Assembly: GCA_016490735.1 (NCBI GenBank)
Contig: JAEMWC010000454.1
Coordinates: 291,001-355,000, forward strand
Direction of reading: 5' to 3'
Source of the DNA: Pachyseris speciosa
Lineage: Eukaryota; Cnidaria; Anthozoa; Scleractinia; Pachyseridae
Length of the DNA stretch: 64,000 nt
The position numbers were made by a program, and so were the translations under genes. Under the pieces are notes generated by a model. It saw only the letters and a program-made list of their open reading frames with translations, had not been told where the DNA came from and ran no database searches. Of this stretch, positions 49,421 to 61,179 are shown in pieces; the first letter of the stretch is position 1; every line of letters begins with the position of its first letter.

Positions 49421-50611
49421 CCAAACGATTATAAAAGCAAGTTCCTCCTAATGACGAATGCTCGACGTGCGTGTTATCAAATGCCATCATCCCGACCATT
49501 AGACTTTGACTATTCGTGGTATGTCTCACCTCTGTGTTAGAATAATTATGATCGTGTGTATAAAGGTTGATTTGGTTGCTGCTTGTTACAATGTGAGTTG
49601 TGCGTTTACTGTACCGTTCGTTTCACTCCTCGTCCGTATTTTTTGTCAGTCTTTTATAGTATCGAAATTTATTTTTTCATTTGGCCGTCTTCATGCTCGT
49701 AATTTTGGTTGTACAGTTATATGGTTGGATGATTGAGTGATCTTATCGCGCCAGTCCAGCAGTTCGGCTAAAATATTCATTATATTATTCCAGCTCAAAC
49801 CATCATTCAACCATTTCTTTAAAAGAAATCAAACTAAAAACAACATTTATCGTCCTTTATAACATCTATTTTGAAATCACTGGTGATCCTTGCAATCTGA
49901 TTGGCTCTCAACAGTGCAGTTTATTCCCAATGTGCACAATTTTTTACTCAAAATCGCATCCTTTTTTGTAACTTATCAAAATGAAAATGAAATAATACTA
50001 ACCTATCAAATTTCATGGATAAACAAATATTAATATTGACAAAAAACTGTGTGATTTCAAAATGGGTGTCATAAAGTGGTAATTGAAATTTTGGTCTGAT
50101 TTCAAATTAAACTCGCGCTGCTCGCTCGTTCGATTTTCAAATCACGCGTATGATTTCAGACCAAACTGCACTCCACTCAGTCCAAATACCATTATGTATC
50201 ATCTTCCCCTCTTGGAAATCAAGAGAATCCAAACGGTCTCAAAACCTCCATGTCCTCTTTATTGACCGCCGATTATCCTTTAGGATTACATTTTTAAAAG
50301 GGAAACAGCGAACAGTACCTAGGTTCGCTTAATTTTAGTTTAGTACATATGCAGAATATAGGTCTAGCGTTATGCATCTGTCAGTGTATTCACAAAATGT
50401 TGAACAGGAAACGAAGGAGTGACCGAGTGAAATCAGCCTCGTACCCATTTTTTTTCCGAGTTAAAAACCAACCGTTTTTAATAGGCAGATCACTGAAAGA
50501 ACAGAGAGAAAGGCGTTTAATGCTTCGCACTGATCTTAAGTGGTTATAAGCAGTGGTTTGAAAACGGTTAAGTTTCTGACCCTTTCTGCTACCTCATCTG
50601 AGCTATATGGG

Positions 50612-50943
50612 GTGCTTACTGTTTGCCAGAAAAATCCGGATGGAATGACCGTTGAATAATGGTAAGCGATTTTCCGAATTTACCGACCAACCGGATGAGA
50701 TTGGAGCTTACCATTTACTGCAAGGCGTTCCGTCATGCGCACTCATTCGTTCTGGTTCAAAAGGACCTGTAAACGGAACGGTTCGGTCAAATGGTAAGCA
50801 ATTTTCCGAAATTCCGTTCCCAACGGGAACAGAGGACTACCTCTGGAGGTTGTCCACAATTTCCGAAAAGATTTTCCGGAAAATTACCTTACCATTTGAC
50901 TTCAAACCAAAATTTCCGGATTTTTCTGACGAGTGGTAAGCAC
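50612..50943. mobile_element. 332-bp MITE with GTGCTTAC ends
   Basis: Left end GTGCTTACTGTTTGCCAG and AAAAATCCGGA mirror the right end CCGGATTTTTCTGACGAG and TGGTAAGCAC. ATGGTAAGC-like motifs recur internally four or five times. Confidence 0.75.
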
Positions 50944-51129
50944 TCATGGAATCTAGAGGATAATAGTCTGTAGAATTCAGATTACGTGGTTGGTTGGTTG
51001 GTTGGTTTTCGTGTCACGTGACATTTTTTGTTCGTCTTTAGTCCTCTCCTGTTCTTGCCAGGTGGTAAGAGCGTGAAAGGGGCGTTAAAGTTCACGAGTT
51101 TTTGATACATGTTTTTGATATTGATGATG

Positions 51130-51185
<56 letters not shown>

Positions 51186-51355
51186 TTATTAACAGATCCA
51201 CTGGGTGGCTCTTCCCTGTTAAGTTACATTAATTACAATTACAAAATTAAATCAAATTAAATTATTTACAAATTATACAGTAAATGCAGGATAAAGGAAT
51301 ACAATTACAGTAAAACTAACTAATCGCTTTGTATTCTACTTCTTAAAAAATGCCT

Positions 51356-52774
51356 TTAAAGTCTTAAAAAGGTTCTGTAATCTTTACAGTTTCTAATAGT
51401 TTCTGGTAGATTATTAAATAGCTTCGACGCATTATCTTGAAAAGTGCCGTTTTCGGTCGGGACCACTAATCTAATTGAATTGCTTGAGCGCAGTTCCTTA
51501 GGGCATTCCTGTTTTATTATTTTAAGATAATCTGGCCAAGTCTCAGCGTTATGCAAAGCTGTAAAGCATGATTTCAGGAGGTTCAGATCTCTTCTCTCAT
51601 TGATTGGAAGCCATCCGATTTTAAGTACATCCCGAAAGTTCTTAACATAGTGACCAAGTACAAAACTTGCAGCAGCGAATTGAACCCGTTGCAAACGGCG
51701 AAGTAAGAATTGTGGTAGAGGGTAAAAGACCAGATCGGCGTAATCTAGTTTTGACAAAATCAGTGTTTCTGCTAGCTGCTTTCTGAGCTCATATTTGGCG
51801 AAATATTTCAGTTTTCTTAGTATTGATAGAGTGGCGTAGCATCCTGATACTGTGTGCTTGATGTGATCGTCCCACTTAAGGTGTTCATTGATGTGAACCC
51901 CAAGCAGTTTGCAGGATTTAATACGTTCTAGTTTATAACCACTGACTGCGATGTTAGGATCATACTCGTCTAGGTGATGTACTCTGGACATTTGCGGGGT
52001 GGAGAGGATTATAACCTTGGTTTTGTCGTTGTTAAAAGCGAGGGTACTCTCCTTAGACCAGACACTTAGTTTATTAATTGATTGGTAGATAGTGTTTCTA
52101 CAGCTATTCAGGTCAGGTACTTTGGCATGATCGTAGATTGTTGTGTCGTCCGCATACTGGTAGCATTTGACATTTACATTGTCCTGAAGATCAGCAACAT
52201 AAATATTGAATAACACCGGGCCCAGGATGGAGCCTTGGGGAACCCCAAAATTCACGTATTTGATCTCTGAGCACGTGTCATCGATCTGTACAAATTGTTT
52301 ATGATGCATAACATAATTGAGTGTCCATATCAGGAAGTTTCTTGAGAAACCTAGTTTACTCATCTTGGTGATAAGATTTCTGAAACAAATCGTATCGAAG
52401 GCTTTGGAGAAGTCGGCTAAGATCATCACAGTTACTTCCGAAAGTTTCGTGGCTTTTACTATGTCATCTCGTATAGCTTGGAGTACAGTAGTGGTCGATT
52501 GTCGCTTTGGATAGGCAGAGATGCTACTGTTGAGAACATTGTTCTTGTCGATAAAATCAGACAGCTGACGGAAAATCAGTCGTTCATAAACCTTTGAAAG
52601 CACTGGTAGTATTGATAAAGGTCGTAAGTCTTTCTCGGATTTAATTTGGTTCCCTTTAGGAATCGCGCAGATGCGCGCGAGCTTCCAAGCAGAGGGAAAG
52701 TACAAGCTCTTGATGCTGGTGTTGATGATATCAGTGAGTGCAGACCCCGGATAATCTGCAACCATTTTAATCAT
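51356..52774 (-). pseudogene. LINE reverse transcriptase domain
   Basis: The open frame is 472 codons. Reverse transcriptase motifs appear in order: LRPLSILPVLSKVYERL, the ADFSKAFD box, GVPQGSILGPVLFNIYV, YQYADDTTIYDH, and a C-terminal region with LGVHINEHLKW. The YADD catalytic aspartates are intact. The apparent ATG is internal, because the frame is continuous with the endonuclease apart from one frameshift. Confidence 0.88.
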
Positions 52775-54291
52775 GTTTGCAGGTATGTTATCAGGCCAGT
52801 TGAACAGTCAGATTGAATGTTGCGCAACTCATGGATGACCTCTTTGAGAGTAACTGTCCTGATTTGAAACCCGTTATCAATGTTTGCAGGGAGAGATTGA
52901 ATCAAGTTTATAATTGAGGCGTGATCATCAACATGATGGGCGTTGATGCCAATGGTGCGTTCGGCCGTGGATGCAAAGAAATTGTTTAGCTTGTCCGGTT
53001 GCATAGTTATTCGCTGCGGACTCGGATGTAGGATACGGTGAATTACCTTCCACACTTCTTTAGATTTCTTAGATGACAACATTCTTTCCATGAAGTTTCT
53101 CTTAATTGACTTAATTAATTCTTTAAGGCGATTACGGGCCGCACGGAACTTTTCCCAAGTTTCTTTGTTGTTGTTACTTGCTCTTGCTGCAGATCGTAGG
53201 CGGTCTCTTTGTTCCTTGAGTTCTGCAATGGCTGGATCTTTAAGCCACGGGGCAGGTGGTCGAGAGACCTTCGTTAATTTTAGTGGTGCATGCCTATCGA
53301 TACATTCCTTGATCAATGAGCTTAATATTTCAAGCTTTTCATCCGGATCGGAGACGCCAAAAGAGGCTGCAAATGGTAGTGTTTTAAAGTCATCAATAAA
53401 AGAAGATTCATCAAAGTTCTTCAAATTTCTGATGAATTTGTGCCTTGTTTGGAATCTGGTAACTTTGATGTTAATAGTTGCGTAGACGGCGTCATGATCG
53501 CTGACTAAAGGACAAGGAAGAACATCAGTATGCGAAATACGTTCTGGAAAGTTAGAGATTATATGATCTATAAGTGTGCTCGTCTTATCTGTTGTCCTGG
53601 TTGGTTTATGTACATGTTGATGTAATTTTAATGAAGATAATATGTCTTGATATTGGCTAGTTATAGGTTTATTTGGTCCAAGTAGATCTATGTTGATGTC
53701 TCCTGCCACAACTATAAGACCATCCCAGGTTGCAGTTAGGTAACCAAGGAGGCTCTCAAAACGCTCTAGCCATTCCGCTGAAGTCAGCATTCTTTCCGAG
53801 CGATACATTGTTCCTAAAAGAAGCTTGCTATGTTTATTTCTACCGGGAAATTCAAGCCACAGATGTTCAAGGTCAGGTTCTTTAGCCTCGATGTCACTTC
53901 TGCGTTTAAAGGTCAAAGTTTCCTTTATGTAAGCTCCCACACCTCCACCTCTGATGGAATTACGGCTTCTAAATTCGCAATTATAACCCGGTATGGTCAC
54001 ATGGTTTAATAAAAGAGGGTTGTCTTTTAACCAGGTTTCACTCATGCTTATCACGTCAAACGGATATTACTTTATAGTTAGAAGGAGTTCGTCGAATGCT
54101 GAAACCATGCTTTGTGTATTGAGGTGCATCACCTTTAGGTGTTTCGGCCTCATGATGAGAGATTGTAAATGCTCGTCTGGGCCAGGATCCAGTGTTGCTG
54201 AGATGTTAGAGGGGTTTTCACCACTGGAAAACAGCTCATGATCTGTATTATGAATATCGTGATGTGCATGGAAAGGCAGCTCACTCCACAA
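52771..54291 (-). pseudogene. LINE endonuclease domain, broken
   Basis: An APE-like endonuclease of about 500 residues. Metal and catalytic motifs are visible: SETWL (the E motif), AGDINIDLL (GDxN) and SDHDAVY (the terminal SDH). A stop codon interrupts the N-terminal part at 54067-54069, and the frame is lost just before the reverse transcriptase. The C-terminal part is the basic linker usual between the two domains. Confidence 0.85.
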
Positions 54292-55030
54292 GCATCGGGT
54301 ACATTCGAAATTATTTTGAGTAGTCGTGATATCATTTGAGAGGCAAACGCATTTTACGTGGTAAAGATCAAAGCAGGACTTACAGTTTATTTGCTTCTGA
54401 TTTTTTTTAAGGTAAAATTAAATTTCTTAAGGTAAATTCATCAAGCCACAGAAGCCATTATAACCCGATTATACGCTGGTCTTCTTTCAGTTGGGGATGT
54501 AAGCAAATAGCCCCTTTAAGGGGAATGAGGTAACATGAATTGTGAAAAGTTGGTATGACAATTGAAAGGCTAAATATCTCTGACACCCAAATGTATATTG
54601 AAAACCTTTACATTTCCCGGCAGGTTGACCAGGTTACCCGTGATTCTGTTATCTATTTTCATTTGAACGTGTTAAACAACTCGGCGGGTATCTTTATTTA
54701 TTTACCAACTTAGTCTATCTCTCGATGGATTCCAAGGCTTCGATTATATCAGATGTCATTGGAATCATTTTCATGATATAACGTCTTTGTTTCGATTTGT
54801 TCCAAATACCATATATAATAAGTATATACCATAATAAATATATATTTAAATTTGACAATGAAAGCTTCGATCATGTCTCTTGAACGACCTCGCAACTTGT
54901 AAACCACATGTCGAAACAACGGGTAATTCTGGTGTATATTATTTACAGGTGAATGACTTTTAGCCAACAGACAATTCATGTTATTCTTTTCGGTTAATTA
55001 GTCCAGACACTATTCCTTTCTATTTTATCA

Positions 55031-56245
55031 ATGACTGTTATAATTTTCGCCACCATCTTAAGCATTTTTCTCATTCACGGGGTGAACTGTGGTCCCCAAA
55101 CCATTCTCCTGATCTCCTTAGATGGATTTCGATGGGATTTCGCTCGCATGGCTAACACACCTAACTTGGATTTCCTCGCAAAAACAGGGGTAACTGTTCC
55201 GTACGTTCGATCTGTGTTCCCTACGGTTACCTATCCAGGACATTACAGTATTGTCACTGGACTGTACCCAGAGAGCCACGGCATTGTAAGCAACACTATG
55301 TACGACCCACTTCTTAAGGAGAAGTTTGGAGGCGCTAATACTGACCCGAGATGGTGGGACGGTGCTGAGCCAATATGGGTGACGAACCAACGCCACAAGG
55401 GTAGAAGTGCTGTGCTCTATTGGCCAGGATACAATGTGAAAATCAAAGGGATGTACCCGAAATACAGAGAATATTCCCCTTCGTCCAACGTTGACCTTAA
55501 AAATAAGACAGGAAGGGTTCTGCCCTTTGAGAAACGCGTAGAGAAGATTATTGGCTGGTTGACACATGGAAACCCACCTAATTTTCTCGCCCTGTACTTT
55601 GAAGAGCCGGACGAAACGTGTCACCAAGAGGGGATGGGTGGGGTGCCCGAATCGGTTCAGCTTGTTGACAAAACTGTCGGCTTGTTGGTGGAAGGACTGA
55701 AACATCGTGGGCTCCTGGACAAGGTTAACATCATCATCACATCGGATCATGGTATGGCGTCTTGCAACAAAGTCATTAACATCGATAAACACGCAGACCC
55801 AAAAGACTTCGTCTTTTGGGATTCTTTTTTTAATATGATGCTTGCACCAAAAGCAGGGAAAGAAGGACTCGTGTACAACAGCCTTAAGAATGTACCGCAT
55901 TTGCATGTTTATCACAAGAACGAGGTTCCCGAGTATTTGCACTTTCGAAACAACAGGCGCATTTCTCCGCTTGTGGTCGTTCCAGCAGAGGGCTGGATCG
56001 TGAGTTCAATTAGGGGCCGGCACCTTAGCTCCGCTCCAAAGACAGGAGGACTTGGGCACGGATTCAGTTGCAAGTGCAAGTCAATGTCTACTGCATTCAT
56101 AGGGCGCGGGCCAGCATTCAAACACCACTTTGTAGGAAAACCGTTTGAATCCGTGAATTTGTACCCACTGATGTGTAAAATCTTGGGATTCCAGCCTCTC
56201 CCAAACAACGGTAGTTTGGCAACTACTGAAGATCTGTTAGCCTAA
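55031..56245 (+). CDS. Secreted ectonucleotide pyrophosphatase/phosphodiesterase (ENPP family), intronless
   Basis: A single 404-residue frame. Residues 1-20 are a hydrophobic signal peptide. All residues of the two-zinc NPP site are visible: D31 (LISLDG), nucleophile T67 (FPTVTYPGH), D194 and H198 (EEPDETCH), D239/H240 (SDHGM) and H343 (GLGHG). NPP enzymes split phosphodiester or pyrophosphate bonds in extracellular nucleotides or lysolipids. The length and the absence of somatomedin-B and nuclease-like domains place it with ENPP4/5/6-type members. No C-terminal membrane segment is seen, so it is probably secreted. It has no introns, and an AATAAA lies only 10 bp after the stop (56255-56260). 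A retrocopy origin is possible but not shown. Which ENPP subtype it is remains open. Confidence 0.93.
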   Translation: MTVIIFATILSIFLIHGVNCGPQTILLISLDGFRWDFARMANTPNLDFLAKTGVTVPYVRSVFPTVTYPGHYSIVTGLYPESHGIVSNTMYDPLLKEKFGGANTDPRWWDGAEPIWVTNQRHKGRSAVLYWPGYNVKIKGMYPKYREYSPSSNVDLKNKTGRVLPFEKRVEKIIGWLTHGNPPNFLALYFEEPDETCHQEGMGGVPESVQLVDKTVGLLVEGLKHRGLLDKVNIIITSDHGMASCNKVINIDKHADPKDFVFWDSFFNMMLAPKAGKEGLVYNSLKNVPHLHVYHKNEVPEYLHFRNNRRISPLVVVPAEGWIVSSIRGRHLSSAPKTGGLGHGFSCKCKSMSTAFIGRGPAFKHHFVGKPFESVNLYPLMCKILGFQPLPNNGSLATTEDLLA

Positions 56246-56254
56246 GATAATCAA

Positions 56255-56260
56255 AATAAA
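56255..56260 (+). terminator. Polyadenylation signal of the ENPP gene
   Basis: AATAAA 10 bp downstream of the TAA stop. It implies a very short 3'UTR. Confidence 0.6.
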
Positions 56261-56379
56261 TTTTGAATCACGGGCAGAATTTTGCATATTTTTGCGAACA
56301 TTTTTAACATTCTGTTAGAAGTGAGAACCTTGAAAATCCCATTAAAGGGGGGGGGGGGGGGAGGCGGGTGTTGAGGTAA

Positions 56380-56830
56380 ATTATGTTATTTTTATTTTAT
56401 TTTATTTTGCCACACAAAAGAAGTTACAACACGACACATAACATGAAAAGAAACTCGAAAGCTCATATGTGATTAGGCCTCCTCTGTAGTATAACTGCAG
56501 TTAACTACATGGCGAGATAATCACATCCCATAAGGTCGATTAGAAAATGGGACACGCTTAGAGAATAATATTATTCATAGTAATTAAAAAGTTTATCCTT
56601 TAGAGTTTTTTAAACTGAGGAAATGGAATTTGAGTCGACGATTTTATTGTCAAGTGAGTTATAAAATTTGGGTCGTTGGAAAAAGATAGAAATATGGTAC
56701 ATTGCTTTAAAATGTTCAGCCATTGGATAGACGGAAGGCACGGAGTCTCTCAGTAGCATTGTAGGTGTGAATTTGGTTGTTTTGAAGGCAGATAGAAGCT
56801 AGATGGCAAGGACGGGTTTTGTAAGAATAT
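56380..56830 (-). mobile_element. Possible LINE 3' region
   Basis: A (TTTTA)n stretch followed by sequence resembling the 3' side of a non-LTR element on the minus strand. No protein similarity visible, so this is a weak call. Confidence 0.3.
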
Positions 56831-57260
56831 ATATTAATTGACTAAATACTCTTTGTCTTTGGCCATCGTAGCTTAATCAGAAATAACACACAAACTGCGG
56901 TGATAAACATGACAATAGAACGCATTGTTGGAAAAGGCGAAAATGGCGAAAGGTCGGTCAGATACACATTGCAAGATAAAGGAGACTGCTGATTAGAGAA
57001 TTGAAACCTACCCTAAATGAAAATGTAAGCAGCGAAAAGCTGTATCTCTATTAGTTTGCATCTTTTATATGCAAATTATTTTTAGCTTCTGTCAAGGTTA
57101 TTGTTAATTATTTTCTTATCTTAAATTTAAAATTTAGTTGTTACTTTTATTCCTAACGGTCACTTCTGAAGATGTATGTCGAAACATACGAAACGTCAAG
57201 TTAAACAATATAGTTTTAGTTTTGTTTTCCAACAATGCGTTCTATATATTAATTGACTAA
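56829..57260. mobile_element. Retroelement insertion of about 400 bp with 17-bp direct repeats
   Basis: ATATATTAATTGACTAA flanks the block on both sides (about 56830 and 57244), like a target-site duplication. Inside, AGAACGCATTGTTGGAAAA near 56918 is inverted at 57223-57242. A CTGAAGATGTATGTCGAAAC motif near 57173 resembles Penelope terminal motifs. Confidence 0.6.
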
Positions 57261-57276
57261 GTTGTGTGAATGATAC

Positions 57277-57634
57277 GGGGGGGGGGGGGGGCTACTAAAA
57301 GACATTTAATACGGGGAGGCTCCGCCCCGAGATCCAACCCCTTACCCTTTTATATACCAGTTTTGCCAGAAAAGGTACCCCTTTCGTATACCTTCCATTG
57401 ACAATTGGTACTCCTTTCGTATACCTTCCATTAGAACATTACAGTCATGAGGTATGCGTGTTCGAAATATTTTAATGAAAGGCCCTTTTAAATACCTAAA
57501 TGGCAGAATTCCCTACCCTTTCATATATTTCGACTCGTGAAATCCCTACCCTTTCATATACCTTAAGCGTGAAAAAAGTACCCCTTTCGGGCGGAGCCTC
57601 CTCGTATAGGCCATTATAGGGAGTCCCCCCCCCC
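57277..57634. mobile_element. 358-bp MITE bounded by G and C runs
   Basis: Left end is a G run then ACGGGGAGGCTCCGCCC. Right end is GGGCGGAGCCTCCTCGTAT... then a C run. Internally it has four to five copies of a TACCCCTTTCGTATACCTT-like unit. Confidence 0.75.
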
Positions 57635-57683
57635 GGAATGATATATATGATGAAAATCATGTAGGTACTGCGGAAATGAAATG

Positions 57684-57740
57684 AAAAGAAGAAATGATCC
57701 TCGCAGTTGTGAACGCAAATTTTGCGAGGATCATTTCTTC
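57684..57740. repeat. Short perfect hairpin
   Basis: AAGAAATGATCCTCGCA and TGCGAGGATCATTTCTT are inverted around a 20-bp loop. The right-hand motif recurs at 57945-57958. Confidence 0.7.
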
Positions 57741-57817
57741 ATATCATTTGCGCAGTTCATATATGATTTATTTCATATCATTCACACTCATTTCTTTCAA
57801 CCTGTTCCCAGCATCAG

Positions 57818-57960
57818 TGGTTCATAGCTCGGTTGGTAGAGCATCGTACTGGTATCGCGAGGTCACGGGTTCAAACCCTGTTGAAGTCCTGAATTTTTTT
57901 TCAGGCTTCTTTACGCAATTGCATAAATTGCGTTCACAACTACGAGGATCATTTCTTCAT
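57818..57960 (+). repeat. tRNA-Thr-like SINE
   Basis: D-arm TAGCTCGGTTGGTAGAGC, an anticodon-like loop CTGGTAT (GGU, Thr) and T-arm ACGGGTTCAAACCCTGT are present. The acceptor arms do not pair and a T-rich tail follows, so it is a SINE or pseudo-tRNA, not a functional tRNA gene. Confidence 0.65.
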
Positions 57961-57973
57961 GACTAAGTTGTAG

Positions 57974-59050
57974 TTAGCCTCCCACGCAGTCGTTTTTAGG
58001 GGACTCGTATTTCACCTCCTCCCCACTAACGCCTGCTTACCCGAAGCCAACATTCCTTTTCCGCCGCTTAGCCAATCACATTTTACCTACCAAATTCTGG
58101 AAGGTTGACCTTGACCTCAGGACGCTTTTCGCGGGATAGTTCAACATAGCGGAGACAAAGCTTGAGCAAACTTTAATCACCGTGTGCTCTACGTTCAAAA
58201 TTTCCTGTTTAAATGCATATCAACTGGCTTCAATTTAAGGATTTGTGAGAGGAAATAGCGATAATATTTCCGTCAATATACCGACTAGTTTAATACGGAA
58301 AGAAGAAGCTTATTTCAGTTTTTTCAGCTTCGCCTTCAATCTTCGATTTCCTCGCCGCTTGTCATGTTGTAGCTGTTGTGTCAGTTCCCGTGAATTTGAT
58401 GAAGGGCCAAGTCAGTTATTTAAGAAGTGTTGGCGTATCTTCGAGTTAGTCTGAGTGATTTGGAGAAAGGAAACTTTGCCATCGGTAGACCATAGCGCGC
58501 AGTGGATCGAGCGAGCTGCTAGGTAAGCTGCATAATTTTGCAGTCCGCATCTCGTGAACTGAAGAAAAAGCTACTAGTTGGCGCAGTCTATGCCATCGGT
58601 GTTTGATAACTTCTGACCGTTTCCCCAGGACGTTTTGGGATCGCTGCGTGGGAGAATTTCATCTGATTTAATGCAAGACCATGAGAGATCGAGCTTTGTT
58701 GTTGTACCATGTGTGATAATTTCACGTCTGTATACTCTATGTTTGATCGACTGATAAATGCTTCAGATTTCTAACTTGGTCGCGTCTAAATTCTTATTTG
58801 CTTTAGTCTCTTGTAACACATCGTATAACTAAAAAACAAATCGGCTCCAGCGCTTTGATACATTAACAAATTCGCGAGAGAAAGAAGCACGCATAAGGTT
58901 TACTTGTCATCGCTGGACAGTTACTCGATCGTGATTGGCTAGGATGCCCGCGAGTCAAACAATGGGAAAGGAATGTTGGCTTCGGGTAAGCAGGCGTTAG
59001 TGGGGAGGAGGTGAAATACGAGTCCCCTAAAAACGACTGCGTAGGAGGCT
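57974..59050. mobile_element. Mutator-like non-autonomous transposon, 1.08 kb
   Basis: Arms of about 90 bp (57974-58060 and 58965-59050) are near-perfect reverse complements (CGTTTTTAGGGGACTCGTAT on the left). Flanking AAGTTGTAG at 57965-57973 and 59051-59059 is an exact 9-bp direct repeat. Long terminal inverted repeats plus a 9-bp duplication are the hallmark of Mutator-like elements. No transposase frame inside. Confidence 0.75.
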
Positions 59051-59215
59051 AAGTTGTAGTAAGAGGTCATTGAATTTTGATATACCAAGTCAGTTTTAAA
59101 GATAAAATCGGTATTGGCATCGGATTGGATTTATTTGATTCTAATAAACTGAAATCTGAATGGCAGACTGCGGATGGTTAATTGCCTGGGCCGCGCCATC
59201 AACATTGCATTAGTT

Positions 59216-59237
59216 GGGGGGGGGGGGGGGGGGGGGG
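59216..59237. repeat. poly(G) run
   Basis: A homopolymer of about 22 G, hard to sequence, so its length is uncertain. Confidence 0.8.
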
Positions 59238-59383
59238 CGGGGAGAAAGGGAAGGTAGAGGCAGTGACCAAGAATTAATTCCTACGCTAAGATAATCTAGG
59301 AACATTTTCTTGCGGATTGGCGATCACGCACTCTCTCAATTGCTTGTTGACCAGTGGGCCTAATTAACGACAGGCACAACCAG

Positions 59384-59503
59384 AAGACCTTATTCGTATT
59401 CTCCGTAATGAGCTGAAAGTATATCGTGAACACGAGGCTTAAACAGGGGAGCCTCCACTTGGTGCTAGATCCAGTTCAATACCGAGAATACGAATATGGT
59501 CTG
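59384..59503. repeat. 120-bp element with inverted ends
   Basis: AGACCTTATTCGTATTCTC is mirrored by GAGAATACGAATATGGTCT. Confidence 0.65.
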
Positions 59504-61179
59504 TTGAATATATGAAGCGTCCATTTGATTGATGGGTGGGTGGGTGGGTGGGTTAGTGAAGTGGAGGGGGGAAAAAAGAATCCTAACAGCATATTATTAT
59601 ACTCCTTGTTTATATGGGAGACTGGGGCTTGCTTTTATGAAAAACAAGAACGTCAGCATGGGAGGATGAATCACAACGCATTTATGATAAAACAAAACCA
59701 AACAACAACATAAACAAAGCAAGTGATGCTATTTAATTATTTTTTTCCGTATTTGGACATAATAACTGTGTCAAAAACTCTATAAAAAACATTCACAAGT
59801 AATTCAACAGAGGGCTTGCCATGCCAAGGAAATATTCGCTGCACAAGTGTAATCTCCTCACAATTGCGTTTATGGCGGCAGAATTTAGAACGACTTTACT
59901 GATTCAAAATACACCGGCGACGTATTCATTTTCCAGAGTGAATGAAGCTGAAATTTAATACAAACGACACGGGAATATTGACAGCCTCTCTGTTTCTCTT
60001 CCATTCTCTAGCGCTCGTCTTGGTTGCTTGTAAACCGCGCTAAGTTCGCGCGCGCGACGGGAAGGGTTGCAAAATATTATTTCAAAGCGCGTGTGGGAGG
60101 ACCCAAAACGCAGAGAATCGCACGCGAACCTCGCGTGGAGGGACAAAACTAACCCTAACCTAAATGCACGCATTCCCTCCCTCATGCAAAACTTAACTAA
60201 TTAAGATGCAGCATAAAAGTGCCACATTTTGCCCTGCCAGCAGAGCTTCCAAGGGCTGTAATTCTCTACTCTCTCGTGAATTTCACGTGGCCTGGAGGTT
60301 GCCATACCCCCACAAGAGCCGTTTTCTCAAAAGTCTCGATAGAACGCCGGAGGAACGTTTTTGCTAGATTGTACAACGTTCTCGACAAGAGAATTGATCT
60401 TTAGTGATTTGAAAGTTGCAGTTTTCATTTTTTCGGTAACACATTGACAAGTTTATACTGTCGAGACTTTCGAGAAACGGGCCAGAATTCCCTGATTCCG
60501 GTAGCATTCACTTACAATAGAGCACAGAACAACTCAACATCATTCACAGGGGCTTGTGACCGAGAAAGTCTGGTCTGGTCACGCCACCTCTTCTCTCGAT
60601 CAAGGAGGAGCAATGAAAAGAGGCCATCAATTGAATAGATAAGGCAAATAGTCCACCGGAAAGAGATTCACACACAGAAGTTTTAAGTTTCTTCCCCAAA
60701 ATAACACAGCCAGCAATTAAATATCTCTCTATACAACATGTACTATGCACAACCGCACTAAGCACAACATCTTATCTGTGTTAGGTATTTACAGTAGGGC
60801 ACTCAGGCCAGTAAGAAACAAAACGTATGGATGGGTAAACTCTATTCAACAGTTCGCACCTCAACAATCAACACATAGTCCATTGAAACTGGTGAATCAA
60901 CACATAGTCCGTTGAAACTGGTGATCTATAAGCTTGCAAAGTTATTACACGTTTCTGAAGTGGTATGCCAAGTCCACAAGATTACCAACAATTAACCGCA
61001 GCTGGATTCATGATATTTACCCACTTGACCGACAAAACAACTGGGCACTTCCCTTGTTTTCTCACGTCAGTCTTGTGATATCCACAATGAACCCAATGAA
61101 TCCACTGCAAAGGACAAAAAGAATACCTGTCCAACACGCACCATTCTTGTCGCAGATTCTGTTTTCCTGATGTGTTAAT
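59504..61179. other. Spacer and probable 3'UTR of the NFATC2IP-like gene
   Basis: No exon recognised. It holds a (GGGT)n stretch at 59535 and a 29-bp tandem duplication at about 60864-60923 (CACATAGTCC...ACTGGTGA, twice). The part next to 61180 is likely 3'UTR. Confidence 0.35.

Larger units (their letters stand above)
51128..54420 (-). mobile_element. CR1/L2-like LINE retrotransposon with endonuclease and RT, inactivated
   Basis: This is a non-LTR retrotransposon on the minus strand. Upstream (54291 downwards) is the start of an APE-type endonuclease with HLNTQSM. An in-frame stop lies at 54067-54069, and the frame then continues with SETWL and AGDINIDLL to about 52771. A one-base shift near 52800 separates it from the reverse transcriptase frame (52774-51356), which holds LADFSKAFDT, GVPQGSILGP and the catalytic YADDT box. 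The 3' side has a short UTR and a (TTA)n tail at 51128-51184, typical of L2/CR1-like elements. Two breaks mean it is not active. The match to the clade is by pattern only. Confidence 0.88.

Noticed and set aside
51356..54291. Host gene containing reverse transcriptase
   Set aside because: Domain order, breaks and the (TTA)n tail identify a degraded LINE.
55118..55942. 274-codon frame antisense to the ENPP gene
   Set aside because: Shadow of the sense coding sequence; composition is not protein-like and no motif is seen.
57818..57895. Functional tRNA-Thr gene
   Set aside because: Acceptor arms do not pair and it is embedded in a SINE-like context with a T-rich tail.
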